A stretch of 64,000 nt of DNA. Source: Catenulispora sp. EB89. GTDB taxonomy: Bacteria > Actinomycetota > Actinomycetes > Streptomycetales > Catenulisporaceae. The notes under the pieces are model-generated. The model ran no database searches. It was given only the letters and a program-made list of their open reading frames with translations, and was not told the DNA's origin. The DNA is taken from positions 1 to 64,000 of the forward strand of contig NZ_JBGCCU010000031.1 in NCBI RefSeq assembly GCF_041261445.1, in the 5' to 3' direction. Each line of letters begins with the position of its first letter. Position 1 is the first letter of the stretch. Below are positions 43,204 to 53,400 of the stretch, piece by piece. A program made the position numbers and the translations under genes.

Positions 43204-44748
43204 TCACGCCGGCTGGTTCTTCGCTTCCAGCATCAACAAGTCCGCTTCCCGAAACGCTTCCGCGAGCCCCCGCCCCGCGAGCGCCGTGACCCCCATCGTC
43301 ACCGACACCGGTGTGCCCGGAGCCAATCCGCTCCAGTCGTGCGCGGCGACCGCCGCGGTGAGCCGCGTGACGACTTCCTGCGATTCGGCCAGCGCCGTGC
43401 CAGGCAGCACGATCACGAACTCGTCGCCGCCGTAGCGGGCCAGGAAGTCGTCGCCGCGCAGCGTCCGGGACAGCACCGCGGCCACCTGTTGCAGCACCTC
43501 GTCCCCGATGAGGTGCCCGTGGACCGTGTTCACCTCCTTGAACCCGTCCAGGTCCGCGACCCCCAGCACCCCGCCCCCGCCGCGTCCGGTCAGCTCCCCG
43601 ACGTAGCGCTCCAGATGCCGCCGGTTCGGCAGCCCGGTCAACGGATCGGTCTGGGCCTCGTCGGCGTAGCGTCCGATGTTGCGGCGCAGCTCGTCGAAGT
43701 CCAGCCGGGCCGTGATGCCGTCGACGAAGAGGTCGTAGACCTGGTCGCTGGCGCGCGCCAACAGGTACGTCACCTCCCGGTCGGCGGCGTGGGCCGCCGC
43801 GTGGTCGCCGGCGGCGATGTGGGCCAGGGCCCTGAGCCGGGGCACTTCGGCGCGGCCGAGGCGGGTCTGCGAAGTCCGGGCGTCGCCGAGCAGCTCCAGC
43901 GCCTTCTCCGAGTTCCCTTCCGCGATCTGCATCGCGGCCTCGCCGAGCCGGGCCAGCTCGACGCTCTCCGGGAACTGCGCGTTCTCCAGGCGCAGCAACA
44001 GTCTCGCGTCTCCTTCGTAGGACCCGCCGAGCGCCGCGTAGCGCGCCATCGCGTAGCCGAGATACGGGACCTCCATCGCGATCAGGTCCTCGGCCCGCAG
44101 CCGGTCGACGAGGTCGCCGAGGACCGCCTTGGCCGAGCCGGTCTCGCCGCGCTGGTCCAGGAACACCGCCTGCCGGACACGGATCTCCGGGTGCGCCGTC
44201 AGCCGCCGGTCCTCGGTGCTGCCGAAGCGCGCGATGTCCTCGGCGTGCCGCTGCGTGGCGACCGCGTGCCGGTGGAAGCCGACCAGCGAGTAGGTGACGG
44301 CCATCGAGATCCAGGGCCGGACCGCGCGCTGGTCGTTCGTCGTCGCCTCCAGCGCCTGCGCCCCGCGCACGAGGTCCGTGACGCACCGCTCCAGCGAGCC
44401 CTTGCGGTAGGCGAAGAAGGCCGCGAGCGCGTGGAACTCCCCGACGTCGGCCGGCCGGGCGCCGTGCTCCTGGATGATCGCCCAGGCCGCGTCGATGATC
44501 GGCGGGCAGTCCCGGAGCCGGTCCATGTTCAGCAGCGCCGACACCTTCGCCAGCTGCACGGCCAGCACGTCCTGCGGCGCGGACAGCCCGGCCAGCAGCC
44601 GGTCGGCCTCCGCCACCGCCTCGGCCTGCCGGTTCGCCCAGTTCAGCCGGGCCACCGCCAGCCGCGGCTCGTCCGGCTCGGACGACGGGGACTGCTCGGT
44701 CGGATCCGGCACAGTTCCATCATCGACCCGGCTCCCGACCGGCGCCAC
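43204..44748 (-). CDS. Diguanylate cyclase with TPR-like N-terminus
   Basis: This 514-residue protein has an N-terminal helical region (about 25-330) of TPR-like repeats rich in Ala/Leu/Arg. A GGDEF domain (about 345-510) follows with DPLTGLPNRRHLERYV, VADLDGFKEVN and the intact RYGGDEFVIVL. The RxxD inhibitory site (RGDD) lies five residues before GGDEF, so product inhibition is expected. It would make cyclic di-GMP from two GTP in the cytosol, which in streptomycetes controls development. The GTG start lacks a strong ribosome site, and inner GTG codons are alternatives. It is divergent from the leader/phosphatase gene. Confidence 0.9.
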   Translation of the reverse strand: MAPVGSRVDDGTVPDPTEQSPSSEPDEPRLAVARLNWANRQAEAVAEADRLLAGLSAPQDVLAVQLAKVSALLNMDRLRDCPPIIDAAWAIIQEHGARPADVGEFHALAAFFAYRKGSLERCVTDLVRGAQALEATTNDQRAVRPWISMAVTYSLVGFHRHAVATQRHAEDIARFGSTEDRRLTAHPEIRVRQAVFLDQRGETGSAKAVLGDLVDRLRAEDLIAMEVPYLGYAMARYAALGGSYEGDARLLLRLENAQFPESVELARLGEAAMQIAEGNSEKALELLGDARTSQTRLGRAEVPRLRALAHIAAGDHAAAHAADREVTYLLARASDQVYDLFVDGITARLDFDELRRNIGRYADEAQTDPLTGLPNRRHLERYVGELTGRGGGGVLGVADLDGFKEVNTVHGHLIGDEVLQQVAAVLSRTLRGDDFLARYGGDEFVIVLPGTALAESQEVVTRLTAAVAAHDWSGLAPGTPVSVTMGVTALAGRGLAEAFREADLLMLEAKNQPA

Positions 44749-44804
44749 GGCATCAATCCCGACCCGACTCGCGTCGCGCTTGCCATATGGGGGAGGCTAT
44801 AGAC

Positions 44805-44861
44805 GTGAACGCCACGCGCATCATCCCGTTGCGTCGGCGTGACGCGCTGGGGGCGGCCTGA
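44805..44861 (+). CDS. 18-codon leader peptide upstream of phosphatase
   Basis: A GTG 8 bases after a near-perfect GGGGAGG site opens an 18-codon frame MNATRIIPLRRRDALGAA ending at TGA 44859-44861, six bases before the ATG of the PAS/GAF/SpoIIE gene. That large gene has no ribosome site of its own. The leader may therefore deliver ribosomes by coupling or act as a regulatory leader. It is too short to be listed by usual gene finders. Confidence 0.5.
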   Translation: MNATRIIPLRRRDALGAA

Positions 44862-44867
44862 CCGTCC

Positions 44868-47800
44868 ATGGCCGATGACACGCCCGGAGCAGACGCGGAC
44901 ACCGCGGAGAACAGCCGGAGCGCGGGGGGACCTCAGCCCCGGCGCCATCCCGTCGTGGGCGTCGCCACCGCCCTGTTGGAAGCCGACGGCCGAATAGTCC
45001 ACTGGAGTGCCGCCGCCGAGGCGATGCTCGGCTACTCCGCCGAGCAGGCCGAGGGCAGCTTCGCCCTCGATCTGCTCGGCTCCGAGCAGCGGCGCGCCGA
45101 CATCCTGACGATCTACGGCCAGATCCTGCAGGGCGAGGACTGGGCCGGCGTCTTCCCGGTGCGGCGCGGCGACGGCCGCGTGGTGGACCTGGAGATCCAT
45201 ACCTATCTGATCGACTCCGGGACCCGGCCGCCGCTGGTGCTGGCCACGGCCGTGGACGTGGGCGCGGTCCGCGGGGTCGAGGCCGATCTGGCCGTGCTGG
45301 ACAGCTTCTTCAGCCAGTCGCCGGTCGGGATGGCGGTCTACGACACCGACACCCGCTTCGTGCAGGTCAACGCGGCGCTGGCGGCGGCGCACGGGATCTC
45401 GGTCGCCGAGCACCTCGGGCGCCGGGTCCGGGACGTGCTGCCGGGGGACGAGGGCTTACGGATCGAGGCGCAGATCCGGCAGGTGCTCGGCACCGGCCGC
45501 CCGATCTCCGACGCCCGCTGGGCCGGCCGCGCCGACGGCGACGTCGAGCACGGCGAGGCCGCGCACCACCACACCTGGTCGGCCTGGTACTCCCCGCTCC
45601 AGGACCCGTCCGGGCGGGTGTTCGGCGTCAGCTCGACCGTCATCGACGTCACGGAGCGTCACGAGGCCGAGGAGGAGGCCGCGCGGGCCCGGCGCGGGCT
45701 GGCCCTGCTGGCCGAGGCCAGCGCCGCCATCGGCGCCACGCTGGACGTCCGGCAGGCGGCCGCGGAGCTGGTCAAGGCGATGGTCCCGGAGATCGCCGAC
45801 GTGTGCGGGGTCCACGTGCTGGAACAGCGGTCCCGGCACGGACGCGGGCACGGCTCGGGCCACGGCGGCGGGAACGGGAACGGCACCGGGAGCGCCAACG
45901 GGAGCGGGGCCGCCGCGAGCGGGCCCGCCCCCGCCTACAGCAGCGGTTACGCCGAGGCGCAGGCCGACCCGGAGTCGTTCGTGGTGCGCCGCGTCGCCTT
46001 CGACGCGGTCAGCGGTGATTTCCCCTACGACGACGTCCCGATCGGCCAGCTGCAGCGCCTGGAGTCGGGCTCCCCGTACGCCGAGGCCCTGCGGCTGCAC
46101 GAGACCGTCATCGTCGACCCGGCCGAGATGCCGTCGATCATCGCCAACCCGACCGGCCGGGTGAGCGACTTCTACGCCCGCCGGGCCCAGACGGTGCGCG
46201 TCGCGCCGCTGGTGGCGCGCGGCGCGGTGCTGGGCTTCGTGTCCTACGCGCGCCGCAAGGAACGCGAACCGTTCGACGACCAGGACATCACCCTCGGCGA
46301 AGAGCTCATCGCCCGCGCGGCCACCGCCTTCGACAACGCCCTGCTGTTCCAGCGCGAACGCGAGACCGCGCTGGCCCGGCAGGAGACGCTGCGCCAGGCG
46401 AACGCCGCGCAGGGCCGGCTGGCGCTGCTCAACGACGCCAGCGTCCGCATCGGGACGACCCTCGACCTGCAACGCACAGCCGAAGAGCTCATCGAGGTGG
46501 TGCTGCCGCGCTTCGCGGACTTCGCGACCGTCGACCTGCTCGCCTCGGTGATGCGCGGCGACGAGCCGGCCTCGCCGGTGCCCGGCGAGCCGGTGGTCCT
46601 GCAGGCCGTCGCCGTCGCCGAGTCCTTCCCCTCCGGCCTGACCTCCCTCGCCGACGCGGTCGGCAAGACCTCCACCCGCGACGCCACCAAGGGCTACGCC
46701 CGAAGCCTGCGCAGCGGACGCCCCATGGTGATCCCGATCGTCGACGAGGAATCCCTCGCCGCGATCGCCTCCTCCCCGGAGCGCGTGGCCGGCGGCCTGG
46801 CGGCCGGCATCCACTCCTACCTGATGGTGCCGCTGCTGGCCCGCGGCGTGGTGCTCGGCGGCGCGGAGTTCATCCGCATGCAGGACCGCGAACCGTTCGG
46901 CCGCGCCGACGTCGCACTGGCCGAGGAACTGGCGGCGCGCGCGGCGCTGTGCATGGACAACGCGCGGCTGTACCGCCGGGAGCGTGCCACGGCACTGACG
47001 CTGCAACGCAGCCTGCTGCCGCAGAACGTCACGCACACGATCGGCATGGAGATCGCGCACCGCTACCTGCCGAGCAGCCGGGTCAGCGAGGTCGGCGGCG
47101 ACTGGTTCGACGTCGTGCCGCTGTCCAGCGGCCGGGTGGCGCTGCTGGTCGGCGACGTGATGGGACACGGCATCCGGGCCGCGGCGACGATGGGGCAGCT
47201 GCGCACCGTCGCCCGCACCCTGGCCACCCTGGACATGGAGCCCGAGCAGGTGCTGACGCGCCTGGACGCCACGGCCGCGAGCAGCGGCGACGACCAGTTC
47301 GCCACCTGCGTCTGCGCGGTCTACGACCCGGTGGAGCGCTCCGGCGTGATGGCCTCGGCCGGCCACCTCCCCCCGGTGGTGGTGGCCCCGGACGGGACCA
47401 CGAGGCTGCTCGAGGTCGAGCCGGGCCCGCCGCTGGGGGTCGGCGGCGTGCCGTTCGAGAGCATGGAGTTCGTCCTGCCCGAGAACAGCGTCCTGGCGCT
47501 CTACACCGACGGCCTGGTCGAACGCCGAGGCCGCGACCTGGACGAGGGCATCAAGCTCCTGCGAGAGACGCTGGCCCCGCGCGGCCGCCCGTTGGAAGAG
47601 GCCTGCGACGCCGTCCTGGCCGCCCTCGTCCCCGGCGGCGCCGAGGACGACGTGGCGCTGATCATGGCCCGCACGGTCTCCCTGGCCGACGAGCGCGTCG
47701 CCACATTGGCGCTGTCCGGCGACCGCCGCATGGCCGGCCAAGCCCGCGTCTTCACCCGCGAACGCCTGCGCGCCTGGAACCTGGCCTCACTCACGGACCT

Positions 47801-48134
47801 GGCCGAACTCCTGGTCAGCGAACTGGTGACGAACGCCCTGACGCACACCGACCGCCCGAGGCAGCTCCGCCTGTTCTGCGACCGCATGCTGACCATCGAG
47901 GTCGCCGACTCGGACCCGAGAGCCCCGGCCCTCCGGAAGTTCACGGACTACGAGGAGAGCGGCCGCGGCATCCGACTGGTCGACGAACTGTCGCACCGGT
48001 GGGGGAGCCGGACGACGCGGCACGGGAAGGTTGTGTGGTTCGAGCTGGAGCTGCCGGCCGGGTGGAACGGGGCGAATGGCGGCAACGGTGGTAGCGGTGG
48101 CAACGGTGCTAACGGTGGACAGCCCGACGAGTGA
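44868..48134 (+). CDS. PAS-PAS-GAF-GAF-SpoIIE-HATPase sensor phosphatase/kinase
   Basis: The 1088-residue protein has PAS domains at about 28-130 and 140-265, then GAF domains at about 275-490 and 515-700. The first GAF contains a Gly/His/Asn-rich insert near 325-355. A SpoIIE phosphatase follows at about 708-930 (GGDWFDVV, VGDVMGHG, YTDGLVERRGRDLDEG, EDDVALIMAR). An RsbW-like HATPase domain occupies about 950-1065 (LLVSELVTNALTHT, EVADSD, SGRGIRLVDELSHRWG). A Gly/Asn repeat tail ends it. It thus joins phosphatase and anti-sigma-type kinase activities in one chain, an arrangement frequent in streptomycetes. It would act on STAS-type antagonists. The ATG follows a leader ORF. Confidence 0.93.
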   Translation: MADDTPGADADTAENSRSAGGPQPRRHPVVGVATALLEADGRIVHWSAAAEAMLGYSAEQAEGSFALDLLGSEQRRADILTIYGQILQGEDWAGVFPVRRGDGRVVDLEIHTYLIDSGTRPPLVLATAVDVGAVRGVEADLAVLDSFFSQSPVGMAVYDTDTRFVQVNAALAAAHGISVAEHLGRRVRDVLPGDEGLRIEAQIRQVLGTGRPISDARWAGRADGDVEHGEAAHHHTWSAWYSPLQDPSGRVFGVSSTVIDVTERHEAEEEAARARRGLALLAEASAAIGATLDVRQAAAELVKAMVPEIADVCGVHVLEQRSRHGRGHGSGHGGGNGNGTGSANGSGAAASGPAPAYSSGYAEAQADPESFVVRRVAFDAVSGDFPYDDVPIGQLQRLESGSPYAEALRLHETVIVDPAEMPSIIANPTGRVSDFYARRAQTVRVAPLVARGAVLGFVSYARRKEREPFDDQDITLGEELIARAATAFDNALLFQRERETALARQETLRQANAAQGRLALLNDASVRIGTTLDLQRTAEELIEVVLPRFADFATVDLLASVMRGDEPASPVPGEPVVLQAVAVAESFPSGLTSLADAVGKTSTRDATKGYARSLRSGRPMVIPIVDEESLAAIASSPERVAGGLAAGIHSYLMVPLLARGVVLGGAEFIRMQDREPFGRADVALAEELAARAALCMDNARLYRRERATALTLQRSLLPQNVTHTIGMEIAHRYLPSSRVSEVGGDWFDVVPLSSGRVALLVGDVMGHGIRAAATMGQLRTVARTLATLDMEPEQVLTRLDATAASSGDDQFATCVCAVYDPVERSGVMASAGHLPPVVVAPDGTTRLLEVEPGPPLGVGGVPFESMEFVLPENSVLALYTDGLVERRGRDLDEGIKLLRETLAPRGRPLEEACDAVLAALVPGGAEDDVALIMARTVSLADERVATLALSGDRRMAGQARVFTRERLRAWNLASLTDLAELLVSELVTNALTHTDRPRQLRLFCDRMLTIEVADSDPRAPALRKFTDYEESGRGIRLVDELSHRWGSRTTRHGKVVWFELELPAGWNGANGGNGGSGGNGANGGQPDE

Positions 48135-48254
48135 CGGCAGGTAGCGGCGCACCGACTGCGCCGCGAGTGCCCGGAGTTGCCCGGAAAACTGGCGGCGACT
48201 TATCCGCCTGAACAGACTTCCGAGCAGACGCACTCCACCGACGAGGGGAAACAG

Positions 48255-48716
48255 ATGAAGATCCGTAGAGTTGCGATGGCTGCTGCCGCGGCCGTCGCTC
48301 TCGCGTGCAGCGCCACTGGTACCGCCCAGGCGAGCACCCCCATCTACCAGTGGCACTTCTGGTCCAGCGGCATCTGCTTGGACAGCAACTCCAACGGCGA
48401 CGTCTATGGCAACTCCTGCAACGGCGGGAGCTACCAGCGCTGGTCGCAGTCCAACGACTGGGGCGCCTACCTCTTCAAGGACGTGGAGACGGGCAGGTAC
48501 CTGGGTGAGGGCCTGTATGGCCATCTCTACGCTTCGACGGACCACTCCGAAGGCGATGAGCACTGGTACTTGGTCGGCGACGGCATAGGCCACTACGCGT
48601 TCAAGAACTATGCCACAGGAGACTGCATAGACAACGAAGGCACAACCGCGCCGACGGACGCGACGCCCTGCGGCGGCCCGGGGGACCACTTCCAAGAGCT
48701 CTGGCACACGTCGTGA
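48255..48716 (+). CDS. Small secreted ricin-type lectin
   Basis: This 153-residue protein has a signal peptide (MKIRRVAMAAAAAVALACSA, cleavage near AQA, about residue 26). The mature part is one ricin-like beta-trefoil: WSSGICLDSN, GSYQRWSQ, ETGRYLGE, DEHWYLVG, ATGDCIDN and DHFQELW correspond to the repeat strands and QxW positions. It has no catalytic domain, so it is a stand-alone carbohydrate-binding or structural secreted protein. The ATG has GAGGGGA upstream. A long hairpin follows the stop immediately. Base composition is somewhat less GC-rich than its neighbours. Confidence 0.82.
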   Translation: MKIRRVAMAAAAAVALACSATGTAQASTPIYQWHFWSSGICLDSNSNGDVYGNSCNGGSYQRWSQSNDWGAYLFKDVETGRYLGEGLYGHLYASTDHSEGDEHWYLVGDGIGHYAFKNYATGDCIDNEGTTAPTDATPCGGPGDHFQELWHTS

Positions 48717-48720
48717 GCGT

Positions 48721-48782
48721 GTGAACGGCGCCGGAGTCGGCGTGCCGGCCGCGGCCTGACAGGCCGGACCCGCGCCGTTCAC
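48721..48782 (+). terminator. Nested hairpin terminator
   Basis: GTGAACGGCGC at 48721-48731 pairs exactly with GCGCCGTTCAC at 48772-48782, enclosing a second CCGGCC/GGCCGG stem. It begins 5 bases after the lectin gene stop. Confidence 0.7.
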
Positions 48783-48995
48783 GGCTCGATCGGCTTGGCG
48801 GGGTCCGTCCGGCTCCGCCAGGCCCACGCGTGCCGCAGCAAGGCTCACCTGCCAACCTTTGCGCGATCCAATCGTGTTCTTTCCGCAATTTCTCAGAGTC
48901 TTGCGTCGGCGACACGCCTGACACACGATGGAGCCGAGCGCGGGGAGGGCGAGTCTGGCACCGGTGTGTGGCAGGCGTTTCAAAGGGGCTGGGCT

Positions 48996-50363
48996 ATGGC
49001 TCTACCGGTACCGCAGACGATCCTCGGCGGCGCGCGGATGACGGACGCGATCGTCGTGCCCTTCGAGGGGCCCGGCGCCGGCGTCGGTGAGCTGACCTGG
49101 GGGCAGCGCAAGGTCTGGACGATCATGCAGCAGGCTGAGTCGTCGCTCAGCATGGGCGGCGCGGTGCCGGTGACCGATGGCCGGACGGTCCAGGACCTCG
49201 CCTCCGAGCTCGCGTTCTTCATGTCCCGGTACGCCTCGATGCGGGCCCTGATCCGGTCGGGCTCCGATGGTGCCTTGAGCCAGGTCGTGGCGGCTTTCGG
49301 CGAGGCGACGCTCGGCATCCTCGATGTCCCGGACGACGCCGACCCGGCCCAAGCTGCGCAGGACCTGGCCGACCGGTGGGAGGCGACGCGGTTCGACCAC
49401 GCGCGGGAGTGGCCGATCCGGATGGCGGCGGTGCGGGCACGCGGTGTGGTTACGCATGTCGTCGTGACGATCTCGCACGTTGCCACAGACGCGGGCGGAA
49501 TCGCCGCCATGCTCGAGGAACTGGGCACGCGTGACCCGCTCACCGGCGAACCGAAGAACCCGGAGCCGGCGATGGGCCCGCTGGAGTTGGCGGCGCACCA
49601 GCGCACCGCGTCCGTCCGGCGGCAGAGTGAGGCCTCGCTGCGCTACTGGGAGCGCCTGCTGCGCTCGGCCGCGCCCCTGCGCTTCGGTCCGCACGTGGAC
49701 CGGGGCGAGCCACGCTACCGGCGCGCGTACTTCACATCCCGCGCGCTGCACCTGGCGTCGAAGGCGGTCGCGGCGCGTGTCGGCGTCCCGGCCTCCACGG
49801 CGCTGTTGGCCGGCTACGCGGTGGCGGTGGCGCGGCTGACCGGCATCGGCCCCGCGGTGATCCAAGTAGTCGTCGGCAACCGCTTTCGCCCCGGCCTCGC
49901 CGACGTCTCGCATCCGCTGTCGGTGAACGGCCTGCTCACGGTTGACGTCGCCGACGCACCCTTCGACGAGGTGGTCGACCGCACGCAGCGCGCCATGGCT
50001 CTGTGCTCGAAGTACGCGTACTACGACCCGACGAAGCTCGAAGAGCTCCGCGCCCGGATCAACGAGGAGCGCGGCGAGACGATCGACCTGTCCTGCCTGT
50101 TCAACGACCGCCGCCTCGGCATCGGCACCGAGCCGCTCGGCCCACCGGTGTCCCGGCACGAGCTCGAAGCCGCGCAGCATGAAAGCACCCTGCGCTGGGC
50201 CGAGCCGTTCACGACCTACCACGACAAGCTGATGATCCAAGTGGGGACATCCCCGGATACGGTGGAACTGGAGGTCCAGGTCGATACCCACCACGTGTCC
50301 GTGGCCGAAGTCCAGGCGCTCGTGCTGGACATGGAGTCGCTGCTGGTCCTCGCGACACCGTGA
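48996..50363 (+). CDS. Stand-alone condensation-domain protein
   Basis: This 455-residue protein has the CAT-like two-lobe fold of NRPS condensation domains. LTWGQRKVWTIM stands near the start (C1-like). The catalytic motif appears as ISHVATDAGG with His161 and Asp165, instead of HHxxxDG. RRAYFTSRALH, ALLAGYAVAVARL, VIQVVVGNRFRPG and SVNGLLTVDV follow, as in condensation and acyltransferase domains. The second histidine of the usual HH pair is present as SerHis, and the catalytic one is retained. No adenylation or carrier domain is nearby, so it is either a free-standing tailoring acyltransferase or a remnant of a pathway. The ATG has AAGGGG upstream. Confidence 0.82.
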   Translation: MALPVPQTILGGARMTDAIVVPFEGPGAGVGELTWGQRKVWTIMQQAESSLSMGGAVPVTDGRTVQDLASELAFFMSRYASMRALIRSGSDGALSQVVAAFGEATLGILDVPDDADPAQAAQDLADRWEATRFDHAREWPIRMAAVRARGVVTHVVVTISHVATDAGGIAAMLEELGTRDPLTGEPKNPEPAMGPLELAAHQRTASVRRQSEASLRYWERLLRSAAPLRFGPHVDRGEPRYRRAYFTSRALHLASKAVAARVGVPASTALLAGYAVAVARLTGIGPAVIQVVVGNRFRPGLADVSHPLSVNGLLTVDVADAPFDEVVDRTQRAMALCSKYAYYDPTKLEELRARINEERGETIDLSCLFNDRRLGIGTEPLGPPVSRHELEAAQHESTLRWAEPFTTYHDKLMIQVGTSPDTVELEVQVDTHHVSVAEVQALVLDMESLLVLATP

Positions 50364-50412
50364 ATCGCAGGTGCCGCGAGGACCGCTGGAACGTCAGGAC
50401 GACGTCAAAGCG

Positions 50413-53400
50413 TTAGGACTTAGCGACCGTCACCGTCAAAGACCCGGTAACCCCGCCCGACGTCACCGAGATCGTCGCCGTTCCCGGGCACTTCGCATGT
50501 ACCACACCGGTGACCGCATCCACGCTGGCCACCCGCGGATCCGAACTCCGCCACACATGCGAAGCCGGGTCCGCGATCGGCACGCTCAGCGCCGGCAGAT
50601 CGTCCCCGGTCGGCGTGGTCCCGGTCGCCGACAGCTGCGTCGTCTGCCCGACGTGCAGCGACGCCGCCCCAGTCGTAGCGCCAGTCGTAGCGTCAGTCGT
50701 AGTACCCGTCGTAGTACCAGCGGTAGCACCGCTTACCGCAATACTCGCCAACGTAGGAATCGCCGCGAACTGCACATCCCCGTTCGGCAGCACATGGAAC
50801 AGTCCGTAGTTGTAGAACCCACCCTTGTCCGCCGGCGCATAAGCCTCAACCCCGGCATCCGCGACCACGAAGTTCGGTATCCCGTGCGCCGTGTCGTGCC
50901 CCGTCGGGTCCAGCAGATTCTCAGCCCAGCCACGAGCGTGCCCGAACAGCATGATCACATGCGTCCGCGGATGCGAGTCCTGATACTTCTGCACCAGCGT
51001 CTCGTACATCTGCGCCTCCCACCGGTCCGCGAACTGGCTGTCCTGCTGCGGATGCGGGTCGTAGGCCGGCACATGACTCACCACGAACACCACCGGCGAC
51101 CGGTTCGCCGTCAGCTGGTCGGCCAGCCACTGGTACTGCGACGGATCGCTCGCCGGCACCTGGTACGGATCCGAGGGCAGGATCCCGATGTGCGAACTGT
51201 CCGTCACCACGACGTTCGCCGCACCCTGCGTGTAGCTGTAGTGCGTCGGCCCGAACAGACTGGTCCAGTTCTTGTTCTCCGGATCAGCACCCTGCGTGAT
51301 CTCGTGGTTGCCGACCCCCTCGTGGTAGGCCAGCCCGGTGCCGTCCAGCAGCGACTTCAGATACGTCAGGTTCGCCATCGTCCCGGAATCGCTCATGTCG
51401 CCCATCGTCTGCAACGACAACGCCCCGGTCTGGCTCGCCGGCAGCGCCTTGATCTGCGCCCCGTCCTGCTTCAGCACCACACTCCCGGTCGAGTTCGGGT
51501 CGTCGGCATGCGTGTGCGCGTCGTCCAGCGCCGCCAGCGTGGTCCCCCCGGCCCGGAACTTTGCCGGGTCCTCGGTGTACTGCAACCACGACGGATTGTG
51601 CGGGATCGCCACGTACGGCGGCGTCACCAACGGCCGCGGCGAGTACAGCGCCTGCAGATCACTGACATACAGGTCCCCGGACAGGTGCTGCGTCGGGCTT
51701 ATGACCAGGAAGTCCAGGAAGTTCACAGTCATCGGGAACTGCAGGCCCGCCGGCAGGTTCGCCACGATCAGCTGCCACCCGTCGTACGTCACCGTCGACG
51801 GATAGAAGTCGACGTACTGCCCGTTCACCTCGGTGTACGCCTCGGCCAACGTCAGGTTCCCCAACCCCAGCGGCGACCCCGAACCGCCGGTCCCGGTGCC
51901 CTTGATCCACACCCCGACGCCGTCCGGCAGCTGCGTCTCCCCGGGCGGCGGGAACGACTCGTTCCCGTTCGGGAAGAACACGACCTGCTTGACGCCGTTC
52001 CCCGCCGGAATGTTGTAGCTCACGTCCATCGAACCGGCGTCGCCCGGCAGCCGCTTGGTCGTCGTCGACAGCGACAGGCTCCCCGTCGCGCCGCCGTGCG
52101 CCCGCACGGCCCAGTTCCCCACATCGGTCATCGAGTCGACGATTTCAGAACGCTGACCCACCGCGATCGAAACCGTCGCGCTCGCCCCGGCCGCACTGGC
52201 CGTGACCGTCACCAGCCCTTCGCCGCTCGCCGCCGCGGTGAACAACCCCGTCGCGGGATCGACGCTGCCCAGGTTCGACGGCGACGCCGTCCACGTCACC
52301 GACGCCGGCAGCAGCGACACCGGCTGCTTGTCCCGCGTCGTGGCGCTGATCGTGAGCTGCTGCGTCCCGCCGTTGTTCAGATCGACCGTGGCCGGGCTGA
52401 CCGACAGCGAGGTCAGCCGGTCGGTCACCCGCAGCGGCACCGAATCGCGCGCCCGACCGGCCTTCACGACCAGCTCACCGGTGCCCGGCTCGCCGGACGC
52501 GGTCAGCGAAGCCCCGCTCGTCCCGGTACTGATACTCGCCCGAGAGGCCGGCCGCACCGACAGGCTCGCCGGATCGCTCGCCGGGTTCCCCAGCTTGTCG
52601 ACCGCGTACGCCGCGACCGGGACCGTGCTGTTCGTCAGCACGGCCAGCGGCGCGCCGGCGTTGGCGACGGCCTTCACCGCCGGCCCCGGGTGCGCCTCGG
52701 TGCTGTAGAAGAACAGGCCGTTGGCCACCGGCCGCTCGTGCCCGTCCGACGGCGTGTTGCTGACGCTGACCTGCTGCTGCCCCGGTTGCCGGGCGACCAT
52801 CTCGCTGGAGCCGCCGGAGTCGAACAGCATCGCGTTGTACGCGCCGTGCGCCATCATCCACCCGGCCAGCTGCGGCCGCGTCAGGCCCTCGGCCGCGTCC
52901 TCCGGCTGGTGGCCGTCGAAGACCGCGACGATCGCGTGCTTGCCGTCCTTCGTCACGCCCAGACCCGTGACCGGGTCGTTGACGTTGTTCTCGCCGCCGC
53001 CCTGGAGCGGCACGGCCATCGTCCCGTTCTGCACGAGCACGGCGCCGCCGGACAGCGCCTGGCGCACGTTGTTGTCCGGGCTGATCGCCTCAGCGATGGC
53101 GATTCGGTCGCCCACGTGCGCGGTCGCGGTGAGCCACTGGCCCGAGGTGCCCGAACCGGCCAGGTCCTCGGTCCCGGCGGGCAGCGGCGTCAGGTCGGTG
53201 ACGTTCGGCGTCACCTTGTCCACGACCAGGACGCCGGAGGCGGCCGGGTCCCGGTGTCCGGACACCACGACCGACGCCGGGATCTTCCCGCTGTCCCCGA
53301 GGTCCGGCGTGATCCGCACCAGGCCGTTGGCGGACAGGTCGTCCACGAAGTTGACCGAGCTGATCAGGTGGCTCGCGGTGCCGTCCGTGGCAGTGCCCGA

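Noticed and set aside
42433-44802. 789-codon plus-strand frame
   Set aside because: Antisense to the CatC-like and GGDEF genes, both of which carry clear motifs.
44643-47741. Long minus-strand frames (256 and 761 codons) under the sensor phosphatase
   Set aside because: Antisense shadows of the PAS/GAF/SpoIIE gene. No start signal or domain.
50665-50735. GTCGTAG short repeats taken as a possible CRISPR-like or tandem array
   Set aside because: They encode the Thr/Gly/Ala linker of the phosphodiester glycosidase gene in frame. No spacer structure.
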